Below, one piece after another: positions 25,855-35,428 of a DNA stretch of 64,000 bases. Each line of letters starts with the position of its first letter. The stretch's first letter is position 1. The notes under the pieces are model-generated. The model ran no database searches, had not been told where the DNA came from, and saw nothing but the letters and a program-made list of their open reading frames with translations. Made by a program: the position numbers and the translations under genes. The DNA comes from an uncultured bacterium. Its GTDB lineage: Bacteria > Bacillota > Clostridia > Lachnospirales > Lachnospiraceae. Location of the stretch: contig CAMTMP010000003.1 in NCBI GenBank assembly GCA_947073545.1, positions 1 through 64,000 of the forward strand. Direction: 5' to 3'.

Positions 25855-28188
25855 ATGACGGAAGAAATATCATGGAAGGCAAAAATCCTATATGCGGTAT
25901 TGGCGGTGCTGTTTGTTGTGCTTTTATGTCTGGGGGACGAGGGAAAGCAGCCTATCGTCTATGACGGCATTGAGCTGCAGCATACCATGGGCCTGATCAA
26001 TACGGAGAATGCGCTGGTAATCAAAAATGCCGCGGGCCTGATTGACTCGAAAGATCTGCGGACGCTGGGGGACATTCTGGCGGGATACAGTTCAGTGGCG
26101 AGCACGCCGGCCTATGTTATGAACAGGGGCGGCTATACGGTATCCATGAGCTACAGCGCTGACCATAAGGACAGTGTGCTGGAGCTTTGGGAGCAGGAGA
26201 CCAAGATCGCGGCATGGCCGATTGAACCCGACAAAAAGGAGCTGACGGCGGATTTTGCACTTTCCAGGGACGCGAAGGAACTGCAGTTTCGCATCAACTA
26301 CAGCGGGAGCGGTACGCTTACCCTCAAGAAGTTTTCCATCACACCCCATACGCTTTTCTACACGGACACCTATTTTATCATTGCGGTCTTTCTTCTTCTG
26401 CACCTTGCTTTCTGGCTGTACCTGAAAAGCGGCAGGAGAATTTCAGGGGAAGGTCTTGTGGACGCCTGTGTGATTCTGGGGGCAGCGCTTCTGGCGACTA
26501 CCCCCATCATGCACACGTATCTGTACAATGCGGATGATCTGTGCTACCATCTGGCCAGATTGGAGGGGCTTAAGGACGGCATTCTCGACGGACAGGTGAT
26601 TCCTGTCAATATTCTGCCGGAAGGACTGCAGAATAACGGTTATATGAACGCCATGTATCCCTATCTGTTTTTATACATAGGGGCGTTTCTGCGGATATGC
26701 AGGGTATCGCTGGCCTTTTCCTACAAGACGCTGCTCTTTTTGTCAAATGTGGGATCAGCGTTTTGCGCCTATGTGGCGGTGAAGTCCATGGTGAAATCCA
26801 GACGCAGTGTTTTGCTGGCAGTGGTGCTCTACACGCTGATGCCTTACCGGTTTACCAATATGCTCTCCAGAGGGGATCTGGGAGAGCTGCTTGCGCTGGT
26901 GTTCTGGCCGCTGGTGATTGCGGGGCTTTACCATATCATTATGGGGGATCTGGAAAAGTGGTATTTTCTGGTCATCGGTTTTTCCGGCGCGCTGCAGAGC
27001 CACATCCTGAGCGTGGCCTATGTGGCGGCGGTCTGTGTGGTTACCGTGCTTTTGTACTGTGTGCGCATTGTGAGGGAGAAACGGCATGTGGCGCTTTTAA
27101 AGGCGGCGCTGTACTCGGTTTTGCTGAACGCATGGTACGCGGTTCCGTTTTTATACTATTACTATAATGAGGAACTGGACAAGGAGGTTCTGCGGTGGAG
27201 CGGCTACTACGAGCAGTCCATCAATCTCTCTAATATGACGCAGTCCATAAGTCTGTATAATAAGCAGTATTTTTCGCTGGGACTCGCCCTTCTGGGCTGT
27301 CTGGGGATCGGCGTCATATATCTTTTGTGTGAAAAGCGCGGACGGGTCACCGGGGCTGACGGCTATACGCTTTACCTTTTTGTGCTTGGCGGTATTTTGG
27401 TTTTCATGACTACGGGATATTTTCCAAGCAGAGCGCTTATGGCAAACGGCTTTTTTTACAATATTGCTACGATGCTGCAGTTCCCATGGCGGTTTCTGGG
27501 TCCGGCTTCCGCCTGTTTCCTTTTTGTGGGGGCGGCCTGTCTTGACAGATCGGAGGTTTTGAAACCTTACCGGAATGTGATTGCGGCGATGCTGGTGGGA
27601 ATGAACCTTTTGATTATCGTTACGGTGCCCACCGACAACAACCATGTGCCCTATAAGGATGCGCAGTCGGTGGCATCCAAGGGGCATGAGACGAAGCTGG
27701 GCACCAGTGTGGGCCTGTTTTATCCCCACGAATGGCGGCTGGTGGACGCCACGGACGACAAACTGACCACCACTGTGGTTTTGTCGGATATCGGTGATGT
27801 GTCTGTGCGCGGCTACAACAAGGAGGGGACGAAAGCGGCTGTCTCTTACACGGCGGTCTCCTCTGAGGCGTATATCGAACTGCCCCTGCAGAGCTATCTG
27901 GGATACCGGGCGCAGGATGAACTGGGACAGCCTGTGAAGATAGAGAGGGGCGACGGCGGACGGATGCGCTTTTATACAAAAGGAGACGGCGCGGAGCATC
28001 GGATTTATGTGCGCTACGGACCGATTTGGGGGTTTGTGATTGCGGACGTGGTGTCTGCGCTGACGGTGATTTATTGTCTGTATCGCGGATGGTTTTGTAA
28101 ACGGTTTGGCATGAGGCGTTTCGTGACAGGGCAGACGAAGGCTGAACGGTTACCGGGAGAGGAGTTGACGGACGCGGATGAAACTTAG
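25855..28188 (+). CDS. Large GT-C-like membrane protein with N-terminal outer domain
   Basis: 777 residues. One helix near residues 10-28 is followed by an extracytoplasmic domain of about 140 residues, then about eleven helices and a C-terminal soluble region (about 620-720). In the first large outer loop of the membrane part is LYNADDLCYHLARLEGLKDG, an acidic D-D motif as in PMT/GT83-type GT-C enzymes. PFLYYYYNEELD lies further on. A YfhO-like or PTPS-related membrane family is possible. It overlaps the following GT2 gene by 11 bases and sits inside the pse block, so it may use a lipid-linked sugar of that pathway. Confidence 0.7.
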   Translation: MTEEISWKAKILYAVLAVLFVVLLCLGDEGKQPIVYDGIELQHTMGLINTENALVIKNAAGLIDSKDLRTLGDILAGYSSVASTPAYVMNRGGYTVSMSYSADHKDSVLELWEQETKIAAWPIEPDKKELTADFALSRDAKELQFRINYSGSGTLTLKKFSITPHTLFYTDTYFIIAVFLLLHLAFWLYLKSGRRISGEGLVDACVILGAALLATTPIMHTYLYNADDLCYHLARLEGLKDGILDGQVIPVNILPEGLQNNGYMNAMYPYLFLYIGAFLRICRVSLAFSYKTLLFLSNVGSAFCAYVAVKSMVKSRRSVLLAVVLYTLMPYRFTNMLSRGDLGELLALVFWPLVIAGLYHIIMGDLEKWYFLVIGFSGALQSHILSVAYVAAVCVVTVLLYCVRIVREKRHVALLKAALYSVLLNAWYAVPFLYYYYNEELDKEVLRWSGYYEQSINLSNMTQSISLYNKQYFSLGLALLGCLGIGVIYLLCEKRGRVTGADGYTLYLFVLGGILVFMTTGYFPSRALMANGFFYNIATMLQFPWRFLGPASACFLFVGAACLDRSEVLKPYRNVIAAMLVGMNLLIIVTVPTDNNHVPYKDAQSVASKGHETKLGTSVGLFYPHEWRLVDATDDKLTTTVVLSDIGDVSVRGYNKEGTKAAVSYTAVSSEAYIELPLQSYLGYRAQDELGQPVKIERGDGGRMRFYTKGDGAEHRIYVRYGPIWGFVIADVVSALTVIYCLYRGWFCKRFGMRRFVTGQTKAERLPGEELTDADET

Positions 28189-29203
28189 CATCATCGTGCC
28201 GGTCTATAATATGGCGGCGGAGAAAAAGCTGGAATATTGTCTGGACTCGCTTGTGGCGCAGACGGTGTCTGACTATGAGATCATCGCGGTGGACGACTGC
28301 TCCACCGATGAATCGTGGGAGATACTGAAAGCGTATGAAAAGCGCTTTCCTGAAAAAATCCATGCGCTGCATCTGGAAGAAAATAAGCATCAGGGCGGTG
28401 CGAAAAACGCGGGCTTAAAGATGGCGCAGGGAGAGTGGGTCGGATTTATCGACAGCGACGACTGGATTACGCCGGATATGTATGCGCGCCTGATTGGACT
28501 GGCGGAAAGCACAGGGGCCGATCTTGTGGGGTGTGATTACTGTCTGACTTCGGAGCACTCCATGAAAGTGGGACAGGTGGTGCACAATAATAAGAGCAGT
28601 CAGACGGGGGTTCTGGATGATGAGAAGAGACGGAGCCTGATTTTAGACGGCGGCAGTCTGGTGGTGAAGATTTTCCGCCGGGCCATGATTCTGGACAATG
28701 CGCTCTGGTTTCCCGAGCATATCTTTTATGAGGACAATGCGCTTGGCAACTCTTATCTGGTGCTGGCGAACCATTTCGAGTATATTGAGGAACCCCTGTA
28801 TTACTACTATCAGCACGAATCATCCACGGTGCACACCATTTCGGAGAAACGCTGCGAGGACCGCTGCGAGGCGGGCAGACTGATGTTAAAAGAAGCCGAG
28901 CGGCACGATTTTCTGGATAAATTCCGGCCGGAACTGGAATACAGTTTTACCCTGCTCTTTTATGTGAATACGCTGTTTACCTATATGGCAGGGGTAAAGA
29001 GGACAAAATACCGGTTTGTAAAGAAGCTGGGGGAGGAAATGCGATGCCGCTTTCCGAAATTTCAGGAAAATCCTTATTATCTCTCGCGAACCCATGAGGA
29101 AGAGAAAAAACTGATTCGTATGCAGATGAAATCCACGCTGAGTTTTATGGTATATTATAAGATGCTGTGGGCGTATCGGCACTTCAGGAAGAGACACGGG
29201 TAA
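28178..29203 (+). CDS. Family 2 glycosyltransferase
   Basis: 341 residues. GT-A domain: KLSIIVPVYNMAAEKKLEYC, YEIIAVDDCSTDESWEIL, HQGGAKNAGLKMAQGEWVG and FIDSDDWITPDMYARL with D-S-D-D metal site. EHIFYEDNALGNSYL gives the catalytic E-D region. The C-terminal 80 residues are helical. The start overlaps the upstream gene, so translation is coupled. The acceptor is unknown. Confidence 0.86.
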   Translation: MKLSIIVPVYNMAAEKKLEYCLDSLVAQTVSDYEIIAVDDCSTDESWEILKAYEKRFPEKIHALHLEENKHQGGAKNAGLKMAQGEWVGFIDSDDWITPDMYARLIGLAESTGADLVGCDYCLTSEHSMKVGQVVHNNKSSQTGVLDDEKRRSLILDGGSLVVKIFRRAMILDNALWFPEHIFYEDNALGNSYLVLANHFEYIEEPLYYYYQHESSTVHTISEKRCEDRCEAGRLMLKEAERHDFLDKFRPELEYSFTLLFYVNTLFTYMAGVKRTKYRFVKKLGEEMRCRFPKFQENPYYLSRTHEEEKKLIRMQMKSTLSFMVYYKMLWAYRHFRKRHG

Positions 29204-29242
29204 GTGCGATAAGGGAAACGCGTATCGGGCGGAGGAACGTTT

Positions 29243-31405
29243 ATGGAAATCGGAAGTATTTTTGAGATAGATCCGGCCACGGTGAGAGAAAGCGGGAAAA
29301 CAGAAGCGCCGCATCTTGCGCAGGTGGAAAAGTACGGGAAAAAGCAGTGCTGCTTTACGGCATCCGGCAGGGAGGCCATCGAGCTTGCGCTGATCACGCT
29401 GGAGCGGGAAAAACCGGATATATCAAAACGATGCATGATGCCGGCCTATATGTGTGACTGCGTATTCCTGCCCTTTGTGAGTCATGGATGGGAACTGTGC
29501 TTTTATTCCGTGAACAGGGATCTGGAGCCGTCCGGGGAGGAAATTGTCCGTTTGGCGCTGGCGCAGGAGCCCGGTCTCATTTTTATCCATCCCTATTACG
29601 GATCGGACACCTGTGCAGGGCTGCGCGGACAGCTTGCCGCCCTCCGGAGAAAAGGCGTCTTTGTGATGGAGGATGTGACCCAGTCTTATTATCTGGAAGC
29701 GGCCGGAAAAGACGCTGATTTTGTGGTGGGGAGTCTGCGGAAATGGTATGCGGTTCCCGACGGTGGATTTGTAGTTTCCGATTTGCCGTTAGCGCAAGAC
29801 CGGATGGAATCGGGAGAAGCGTACGCGAGAGAGCGTCTGATTCCCCTTGTTCAAAAATGGGAGTATCTGCGCGAAAAGGAGAGAAGAACAGGAGGAGCGC
29901 TGACGGCAGGCTGGCTTCCGAAAAAGGCTGCCTATCTGAAACGGAACCGTTCGCTGGAAAACGAACTAGACAGCTATAGAGGTGTACGGCGCATTTCGGA
30001 CATCTCTGCGGATATTTTGTGCAGAACGGATGAGGAGGAAGCAGGCAGAAGAAGAACGGAAAATTGCCGTATGCTGTATGACCGCATATGCGGCATGAAA
30101 AGACTTTGGCCCACACTTCTTAGAGAGGAGGCGCAAGCGCCGCTCTATCTGCCGGTTTATGCGAAGGAGCGGGACAGTTTACAGAGATTTCTGGCGCAGC
30201 ACGGTGTCTATGCGCCGACGCTTTGGCCGGTGGGGGAGGAAAACAGAGATTTCCTGAAAGGGGACGAGGCATATATTTTCGGGCATATGCTCGCGCTGCC
30301 CATTGACCAGCGTTACGGAACCGGTGAGATGGAGCGGATCGCCCAGGTGCTTGCGCTATATGAAAAACAGCCCGTGATCGGTATCCGCGCAGACGCTAAC
30401 GAGAGGGTGGCGACAGGTCATATGATGCGCTGTATCACGATAGCGCGGCAAATCAATAAGCTGGGCGGTCAGGTATTGTTTATCACGGCGGACGAGCAGG
30501 CGCAGGATATGCTCTCTCAGGCGGGGATGGAGCATGTCTGTCTGCATACGCGGTGGGATCATATGGAGGAGGAACTTCCGGTACTGCGGGAGGTTTTGAA
30601 ACTTGCAGGAATTAGGACACTCTTGGTGGATTCTTATCAGGCATCGCCCGCTTATTTCGAAGGCCTGCGAAATTTTGTGAAACTGGTCTGTATCGACGAC
30701 TGCTTTGAACATATTTTTTCCGTGGATGCATTGATCAATTATAATGCGTATCACATCCGTTTCCCCTATGAGGAGACTTATGGCGGTCGGACAAAACTGC
30801 TTTTGGGGACGGACTATGTGCCTCTGCGGGAGGAGTTTGGTGAAGCCAGGTCCGGTGATGACCGGAGGGAGAACAAAGGCTTTTCCGTGCTGCTGTCCAG
30901 CGGCGGCGGGGATGCGCAGAATGCCGTATGGGGCGTATTGCAGCGGGCGGTGCAGACAGAAGAGCTAAATTCGGTGGTTTTTCATGCTGTGGTAGGCGCA
31001 TACCATCCTCAGGGCGACGCGATCGAGGCATTCGCGGCGCACCATGAAAATGTGAAGGTATACCGTCCCTGCAAGGATATGGCAGGGCTGATGGCGGGCT
31101 GCGACGCGGCGGTTTCAGCGGCCGGAACAATGTTGTTTGAACTGAGCGCCATGCAGGTTCCCACGGTGTTTTTTCAGTCGGCGGACAACCAGCGCTACGA
31201 CAGGGAATTTTTTGAGGCCGAGGGGCGGATGCTCTTCGCCGGGGATATCGTACAGGATAGAAATGCCTGTATTGAGTCGATCTGTGAACATCTGAAAAGG
31301 CTGGTGACGGATGTTTCGCTGCGGGAACGGATGAAGGACAGGCTTGCCCGGGTGACGGACGGCCGAGGGGCGGAACGGATCGCAAGGGAGCTGATGAGAC
31401 TGTGA
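29243..31405 (+). CDS. pseG: Fusion of DegT-like aminotransferase domain and PseG
   Basis: 720 residues. Residues 1-about 370 are a fold-type-I PLP domain: ASGREAIELAL, PAYMCDCVF, VMEDVTQSYY with Asp144, and VGSLRKWYAVPDGGF with the likely PLP Lys167. Residues about 377-720 are PseG, the UDP-2,4-diacetamido-2,4,6-trideoxy-altropyranose hydrolase: GIRADANERVATGHMMRC with the catalytic G-H (392-393), TLLVDSYQ, CIDDCFEH, LLGTDYVPLREEF and AAGTMLFELSAMQVPTVFF. There is no frameshift between the halves. PseG is normally about 340 residues alone, so the N-terminal half is an addition. GGAGGAA precedes the ATG. pseF and pseI follow. The role of the PLP half is unknown. Confidence 0.88.
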   Translation: MEIGSIFEIDPATVRESGKTEAPHLAQVEKYGKKQCCFTASGREAIELALITLEREKPDISKRCMMPAYMCDCVFLPFVSHGWELCFYSVNRDLEPSGEEIVRLALAQEPGLIFIHPYYGSDTCAGLRGQLAALRRKGVFVMEDVTQSYYLEAAGKDADFVVGSLRKWYAVPDGGFVVSDLPLAQDRMESGEAYARERLIPLVQKWEYLREKERRTGGALTAGWLPKKAAYLKRNRSLENELDSYRGVRRISDISADILCRTDEEEAGRRRTENCRMLYDRICGMKRLWPTLLREEAQAPLYLPVYAKERDSLQRFLAQHGVYAPTLWPVGEENRDFLKGDEAYIFGHMLALPIDQRYGTGEMERIAQVLALYEKQPVIGIRADANERVATGHMMRCITIARQINKLGGQVLFITADEQAQDMLSQAGMEHVCLHTRWDHMEEELPVLREVLKLAGIRTLLVDSYQASPAYFEGLRNFVKLVCIDDCFEHIFSVDALINYNAYHIRFPYEETYGGRTKLLLGTDYVPLREEFGEARSGDDRRENKGFSVLLSSGGGDAQNAVWGVLQRAVQTEELNSVVFHAVVGAYHPQGDAIEAFAAHHENVKVYRPCKDMAGLMAGCDAAVSAAGTMLFELSAMQVPTVFFQSADNQRYDREFFEAEGRMLFAGDIVQDRNACIESICEHLKRLVTDVSLRERMKDRLARVTDGRGAERIARELMRL

Positions 31406-31497
31406 GAGCATGGGGGGCACCGTGTGTCCGGCGTCTGTCCCACGAGGAAAAGGAAGTGGCAGACGCGGCATTGACGATATTTCGTTCGCAAGTTCCG

Positions 31498-31526
31498 TTG
31501 ACATTTGCAACATAATTCTATACAAT
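31498..31526 (+). promoter_or_regulatory. Sigma-A promoter upstream of pseF
   Basis: TTGACA (31498-31503), 17-base spacer, TACAAT (31521-31526). It lies in the 442-base gap between the fusion gene and pseF, about 320 bases before the coding start, leaving a long leader. A 7/8 match to the 0A box (CTGTCGAA, 31581-31588) lies about 55 bases after the -10. Confidence 0.75.
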
Positions 31527-31703
31527 AAATCCATCGGAGAAATTCTAACAGATGTGCATTCCGCACCTTCAGGACAGTTTCTGTCGAATTTTTCTTTTAC
31601 ACTGACAACAGAAGATACGGCGGAAACTGAAACGTGCATTTGTGGGAGACATGCTTTCTTTTCTGCCGGACACGGGAAGGAGGAAGCATGGTACAGAAAA
31701 GAC

Positions 31704-31847
31704 ATGCGTGGAAACGGTGAAAGATATGGAGGTTTGGGCGCGGAGGTGCTTGGTATGCTGCTGGAAGAGTTTGATGCGGAGAAGTATGAGAGAACCTTGA
31801 AAAGTGAGGGCCGCGAGGGAAATAGGGAAAAGAAAGGGAGAACAGAA
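31704..31847 (+). pseudogene. Probable tail remnant of a PD-(D/E)XK transposase-family gene
   Basis: An open stretch in frame with pseF reads GLGAEVLGMLLEEFDAEKYE, then RTLKSEGREGNREKKGR. An acidic D-x-E-K-Y block followed by E-G-R-E repeats is how the C-terminal tails of Rpn/PDDEXK_2-type transposase-family proteins in Clostridia end. No nuclease core is present upstream. Alternatively it is a real N-terminal extension of the next protein, but pseF has its own AAAGGGAG site and ATG at 31848. Confidence 0.3.
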
Positions 31848-32564
31848 ATGGGAAGAGAGTGTAACGCGCTTGCAGTCATCACTGCCAGAGGCGGCAGCAA
31901 GCGCATTCCCGGGAAAAATATCAGAGAGTTTATGGGAAAGCCGATGTTAGTCTACGGGATTGAAGCGGCGATTCAGTCCGGGATGTTCCGCGAGGTCATG
32001 GTTTCCACGGACGATGAGGAGATTGCGCGGATTGCGCGGGACGCTGGGGCGGCGGTTCCCTTTATGAGAAGCGGGGAGACTTCGGGAGATTTTGCAACCA
32101 CGGATGATGTACTCATGGAAGTGCTCCGGACTTATGAGGAACGGGGAGAGAAGTTTGTTTATATGGCGTGCATTTATCCGACGGCTCCCTTTATAACGGC
32201 TGAAAAGTTGAAGGACGCTATGAGACTTTTGCTGGAGCAGGACGCGTCCGGGGTGATGCCGGTGGTCCGCTATTCTTTCCCGCCGCAGCGGGGCATGGCG
32301 ATCCGGGATGGAAAACTTGTTTACTGCTATCCGGAAAATGCCATGAAACGGTCACAGGATCTGGAGCCTGTGTATCATGACAGCGGGCAGTTTTACTGCT
32401 ATCATGTGGAGCGGTATCTGGCCTGCGGGGGGGATCTGCCGGATGGGTATCTGCCCATTATCGTGCCGGAGACGGAGGTGCAGGATATCGATAACCCGTC
32501 GGATCTGGAGCTGGCGGAGATGAAATTCCGGATGATGCGGGAGCAGAGTGAAAGGAACTTCTAA
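31848..32564 (+). CDS. pseF: CMP-pseudaminic/N-acylneuraminate cytidylyltransferase
   Basis: 238 residues from ATG 31848 (AAAGGGAG before). It activates a nonulosonic acid with CTP. Seen: AVITARGGSKRIPGKN (residues 9-24), the invariant CTP-binding loop, then VSTDDEEIARIARDAGA, CIYPTAPFITAEKL and the C-terminal ETEVQDIDNPSDLELAEMKF. Length and motifs match PseF/NeuA. The context (PseB, PseC, PseG, PseI) favours pseudaminic acid over sialic acid. Seven G in a row at 32427-32433 is slip-prone. The TAA stop lies inside the left arm of repeat A3. Confidence 0.9.
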   Translation: MGRECNALAVITARGGSKRIPGKNIREFMGKPMLVYGIEAAIQSGMFREVMVSTDDEEIARIARDAGAAVPFMRSGETSGDFATTDDVLMEVLRTYEERGEKFVYMACIYPTAPFITAEKLKDAMRLLLEQDASGVMPVVRYSFPPQRGMAIRDGKLVYCYPENAMKRSQDLEPVYHDSGQFYCYHVERYLACGGDLPDGYLPIIVPETEVQDIDNPSDLELAEMKFRMMREQSERNF

Positions 32565-32716
32565 AGCTCAGCAGCAGAGACTGCATCGCAAAGTCAGCAA
32601 GCTGACTTGGAAGTTCCAGGAGTTGCTTCGCAACTCCGTTTCACTCAGGAGAATGCCTGAAATACGGCATTCTCCGCGCTGATTTGAGCCACAGTGAAGC
32701 TGTGACATGGCGGTTA
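32547..32716 (+). repeat. Family A structured intergenic element, copy A3
   Basis: The outer stem AGTGAAA (32547-32553) pairs with TTTCACT (32639-32645), and GGAACTTC (32554-32561) with GAAGTTCC (32610-32617). Inside are GCAG/CTGC and AAGTCAGC/GCTGACTT. An added hairpin GGAGTTGC-TTC-GCAACTCC (32619-32637) is shared only with A4. H2 is GGAGAATGCC/GGCATTCTCC (32648-32675) and H3 is CACAG/CTGTG (32690-32704); it ends ATGGCGGTTA. The first 18 bases are coding for the end of pseF. Confidence 0.8.
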
Positions 32717-32815
32717 GCGTGAAACCTTAATATGGGAAGAATGAAAATGAAACGCATATCGGTAAGGAGTTGATGCCGGTACATGCAGTGGTTTATCGGC
32801 AGGGAGAGAAGGAAA

Positions 32816-33871
32816 ATGGGACAGGAAAAAATACAGATAGGGAATCGTTTCATCGGGGAGGGGGAACCGACCTACATTGTGGCGGAGATGTCGGCCAACC
32901 ATCTGCAGGACTACGACAGGGCCGAGGCGATTATCCGGGCCGCGAAAGAGGCCGGGGCAGATGCGGTGAAGCTGCAGACTTACACGGCGGATACCATCAC
33001 GCTGGACTGTGACAACGAATATTTTCAGATCAGGCAGGGGACGATCTGGGATGGTATGACTTGCTTTGAGCTGTTTCAGGAAGCGTACACGCCTTGGGAA
33101 TGGCAGCCGAAACTGATGAAGCTTGCTAACGATTTGGGCATGGACTGCTTTTCTTCGCCGTTTGACTTCACGGCTGTGGACTTTATGGAAGAGATGAAGA
33201 TGCCTGCATACAAGATCGCTTCTCCTGAAATCTGGGACATTCCTCTGCTCCGTAGGGTTGCAAGGCAGGGAAAACCTGTGATTATAGCTACGGGACTTGC
33301 GTATATGGGGGACATTGAGAGGGCGGTGAGAACGTGCAGAGAAGAGGGGAACGAGCAGATTATACTCTTGAAATGCACGGCCACTTATCCGACGCCTTAT
33401 GAGGATATGAACATCAAACTGATTCCTCACATGGCCGGGACTTTTGACTGCCTGACGGGACTTTCCGATCACAGCATGGGGTCCGCCGTGGCGGCAGCCT
33501 CGGTGGCGCTGGGCGCGTGCATGGTGGAGAAACACTTCACGCTCTCCCGTGCCGACGGCGGGCCGGATGGAGCTTTTTCCATGGAACCGGCGGAGTTCAA
33601 AAAGATGGTGGATGAAATCCGCATTGTGGAGAAGGCGCTGGGGAAGGTGACTTATCGTCTGACGGAAAAGCAGGAGAGAAGCAGGGAAGAGGGACGGTCC
33701 CTCTTTGTGACGCAGGATATGAAGGCGGGGGAGATTTTTACACCGGAAAACCTGCGCTCTATACGTCCGGCATTCGGTATGGCGCCTGTGCATTATGAAG
33801 AAGTGCTGGGAAAAAGGGCGCGCCGCGATATTTCCCGGGGGACGCCGATGGACTGGAAGTATATAGAGTAA
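32816..33871 (+). CDS. pseI: Pseudaminic acid / N-acetylneuraminate synthase
   Basis: 351 residues from ATG 32816 with AGGGAGAGAAGG upstream. It condenses phosphoenolpyruvate with a 6-carbon amino sugar to form the nonulosonic acid. The TIM-barrel part has YIVAEMSANHLQDYDRAEAI, VKLQTYTADTITLD, FSSPFDFTAVDFME, YKIASPEIWDIPLL, LLKCTATYPTPYEDMN and GLSDHSMGSAVAAASVALGA. EKHFTLSRADGGPDGAFS is the metal/substrate block. The C-terminal SAF (antifreeze-like) domain begins near residue 288 and is complete. PseI is favoured over NeuB by context. Confidence 0.92.
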   Translation: MGQEKIQIGNRFIGEGEPTYIVAEMSANHLQDYDRAEAIIRAAKEAGADAVKLQTYTADTITLDCDNEYFQIRQGTIWDGMTCFELFQEAYTPWEWQPKLMKLANDLGMDCFSSPFDFTAVDFMEEMKMPAYKIASPEIWDIPLLRRVARQGKPVIIATGLAYMGDIERAVRTCREEGNEQIILLKCTATYPTPYEDMNIKLIPHMAGTFDCLTGLSDHSMGSAVAAASVALGACMVEKHFTLSRADGGPDGAFSMEPAEFKKMVDEIRIVEKALGKVTYRLTEKQERSREEGRSLFVTQDMKAGEIFTPENLRSIRPAFGMAPVHYEEVLGKRARRDISRGTPMDWKYIE

Positions 33872-33982
33872 GCGCTGCGTGACGGTGTGGAAAAGGGATG
33901 ATAAGAAATACGCTGCCGGAGATAAAGTATGGCAGGCTGATTACAGGTTGAAACCGGAAAGCTATGGTATGGATTTGTGGTG

Positions 33983-35365
33983 ATGGGGAAAAGTAAAGTG
34001 GAACAAAAACAGAAAAGGATTATGATTTTGGGTGCGAGCGCGCTGCAGGTTCCCGCCATAAAGAAGGCGAAGGAATTGGGGTATCAGGTTATTCTGGTGG
34101 ATTATGACGAAAACGCGGTGGGTTTTGCATTGGCGGATGTGAAGCTGGTGGTGAGTACTTTGGATCAGGAGGAAGTTTACCGGCAGGCGCTTATTTATCA
34201 GCCGGATGTGGTGATGACTTCCACCAGTGACGGCCCCGTGCGGACGGCGGCTTATGTCAATGAAAAATTGGGAAAACGGCCGGATCTGTCTTACGAGAAC
34301 GCGCTCTGCGCCACCATAAAAAGTAAAATGAGAGACCGCTTAAGGGAATGCGGTGTGCCGATACCGGAATACTATGCGGCCACAGACTATGATTCCTTTT
34401 CGGAGGCGGTGGATAAGCTGGCTGGGAACTGTATCGTGAAGCCTGCGGACAATGCGGGGAGCCGGGGCGTGGTGCAGATAGATGCCCGGAGACTTGATGT
34501 ATCGCTTTTTGAGCCGGAGAGACGTGGCGCAGTATCTCATGGGTTGCAGGACGAACTGCAGAGCCGTGATGGGATACCGGTGGAGTTTACGGGGGGAAAT
34601 CTGCTTTCGGCAGAACATATAAAACGTTACGCGGCATATCTTAAGGCCTTTAATGAGATAAAAAACAGAACATACCGGTACAGTCTGGGAAATTCCCGAA
34701 ACGGCACCGTGATGGTGGAGGAATATATGCACGGTCAGGAGGTCAGCGTGGAAATCATGGTGATGGAGGGAGAACCTCATATCCTTGCGGTCACGGACAA
34801 GTATATCACACCGCAGCCCTATTTTGTGGAGCTGGCGCATTGTGAGCCGAGCCGACTGGATCGGCAAACGCAGGAGCGGATAGGGAGCGTGGCGGCGCAG
34901 GCAGTCAGGGCGATCGGCATTGAGAATGCGCCTGCCCATGTGGAGATCAAGGTGACGGAGGACGGGCCGAAGATTGTGGAGCTGGCGGCGAGGCTTGGCG
35001 GCGACTTTATTACGTCCAGACTGGTGCCTCTTTCGACGGGCATCGATATGGTGGGCGCTTCGGTGCTTTTGGCGACAGGGGAGAAGCCTGACCTGACTCC
35101 GAAATGGAGCCGCAGCGCGGCGATTCATTTTCTGCATACCGGACAGGAGGGCGTGATTACCCGGATCACCGTGCCGGATGGGCTTTATGAACAGGAAGGC
35201 GTGGAGGAGATCAGCCTTTACAAAAAGCCCGGAGACTCTGTGCAGGGAACGAGGTCTAGCAATGACAGGCTGGGACATGTGATTACCACGGGGGAGACGC
35301 CGGAAGAGGCTATGGAGCTTGGAAAGCAGGTATTGGCACAGGTGAAAGTGGAGATTTCGTGTTGA
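33983..35365 (+). CDS. ATP-grasp carboxylate-amine ligase
   Basis: 460 residues from ATG 33983; GTG 33977 and ATG 34022 are alternatives, as no strong ribosome site marks any. Preceding Rossmann-like part: RIMILGASALQVPAIKKAKE and VDYDENAVGFALAD. The ATP-grasp core has CIVKPADNAGSRGVVQID, VMVEEYMHGQEVSVEIMV and HVEIKVTEDGPKIVELAARL with the metal-binding E-x-A. This is the PurK/carbamoyl-phosphate-synthase-like superfamily. Lying between pseI and a sialyltransferase-like gene, it may ligate an amino or carboxyl group to the nonulosonic acid or its precursor; that role is inferred. A second ATP-grasp gene is at 59341. Confidence 0.82.
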   Translation: MGKSKVEQKQKRIMILGASALQVPAIKKAKELGYQVILVDYDENAVGFALADVKLVVSTLDQEEVYRQALIYQPDVVMTSTSDGPVRTAAYVNEKLGKRPDLSYENALCATIKSKMRDRLRECGVPIPEYYAATDYDSFSEAVDKLAGNCIVKPADNAGSRGVVQIDARRLDVSLFEPERRGAVSHGLQDELQSRDGIPVEFTGGNLLSAEHIKRYAAYLKAFNEIKNRTYRYSLGNSRNGTVMVEEYMHGQEVSVEIMVMEGEPHILAVTDKYITPQPYFVELAHCEPSRLDRQTQERIGSVAAQAVRAIGIENAPAHVEIKVTEDGPKIVELAARLGGDFITSRLVPLSTGIDMVGASVLLATGEKPDLTPKWSRSAAIHFLHTGQEGVITRITVPDGLYEQEGVEEISLYKKPGDSVQGTRSSNDRLGHVITTGETPEEAMELGKQVLAQVKVEISC

Positions 35366-35428
35366 GGGCCGGACGATGCTTTCACCTGCGAAACGTCCGG
35401 CAGACGAGCGCGTTTTCGGAGGAATACA

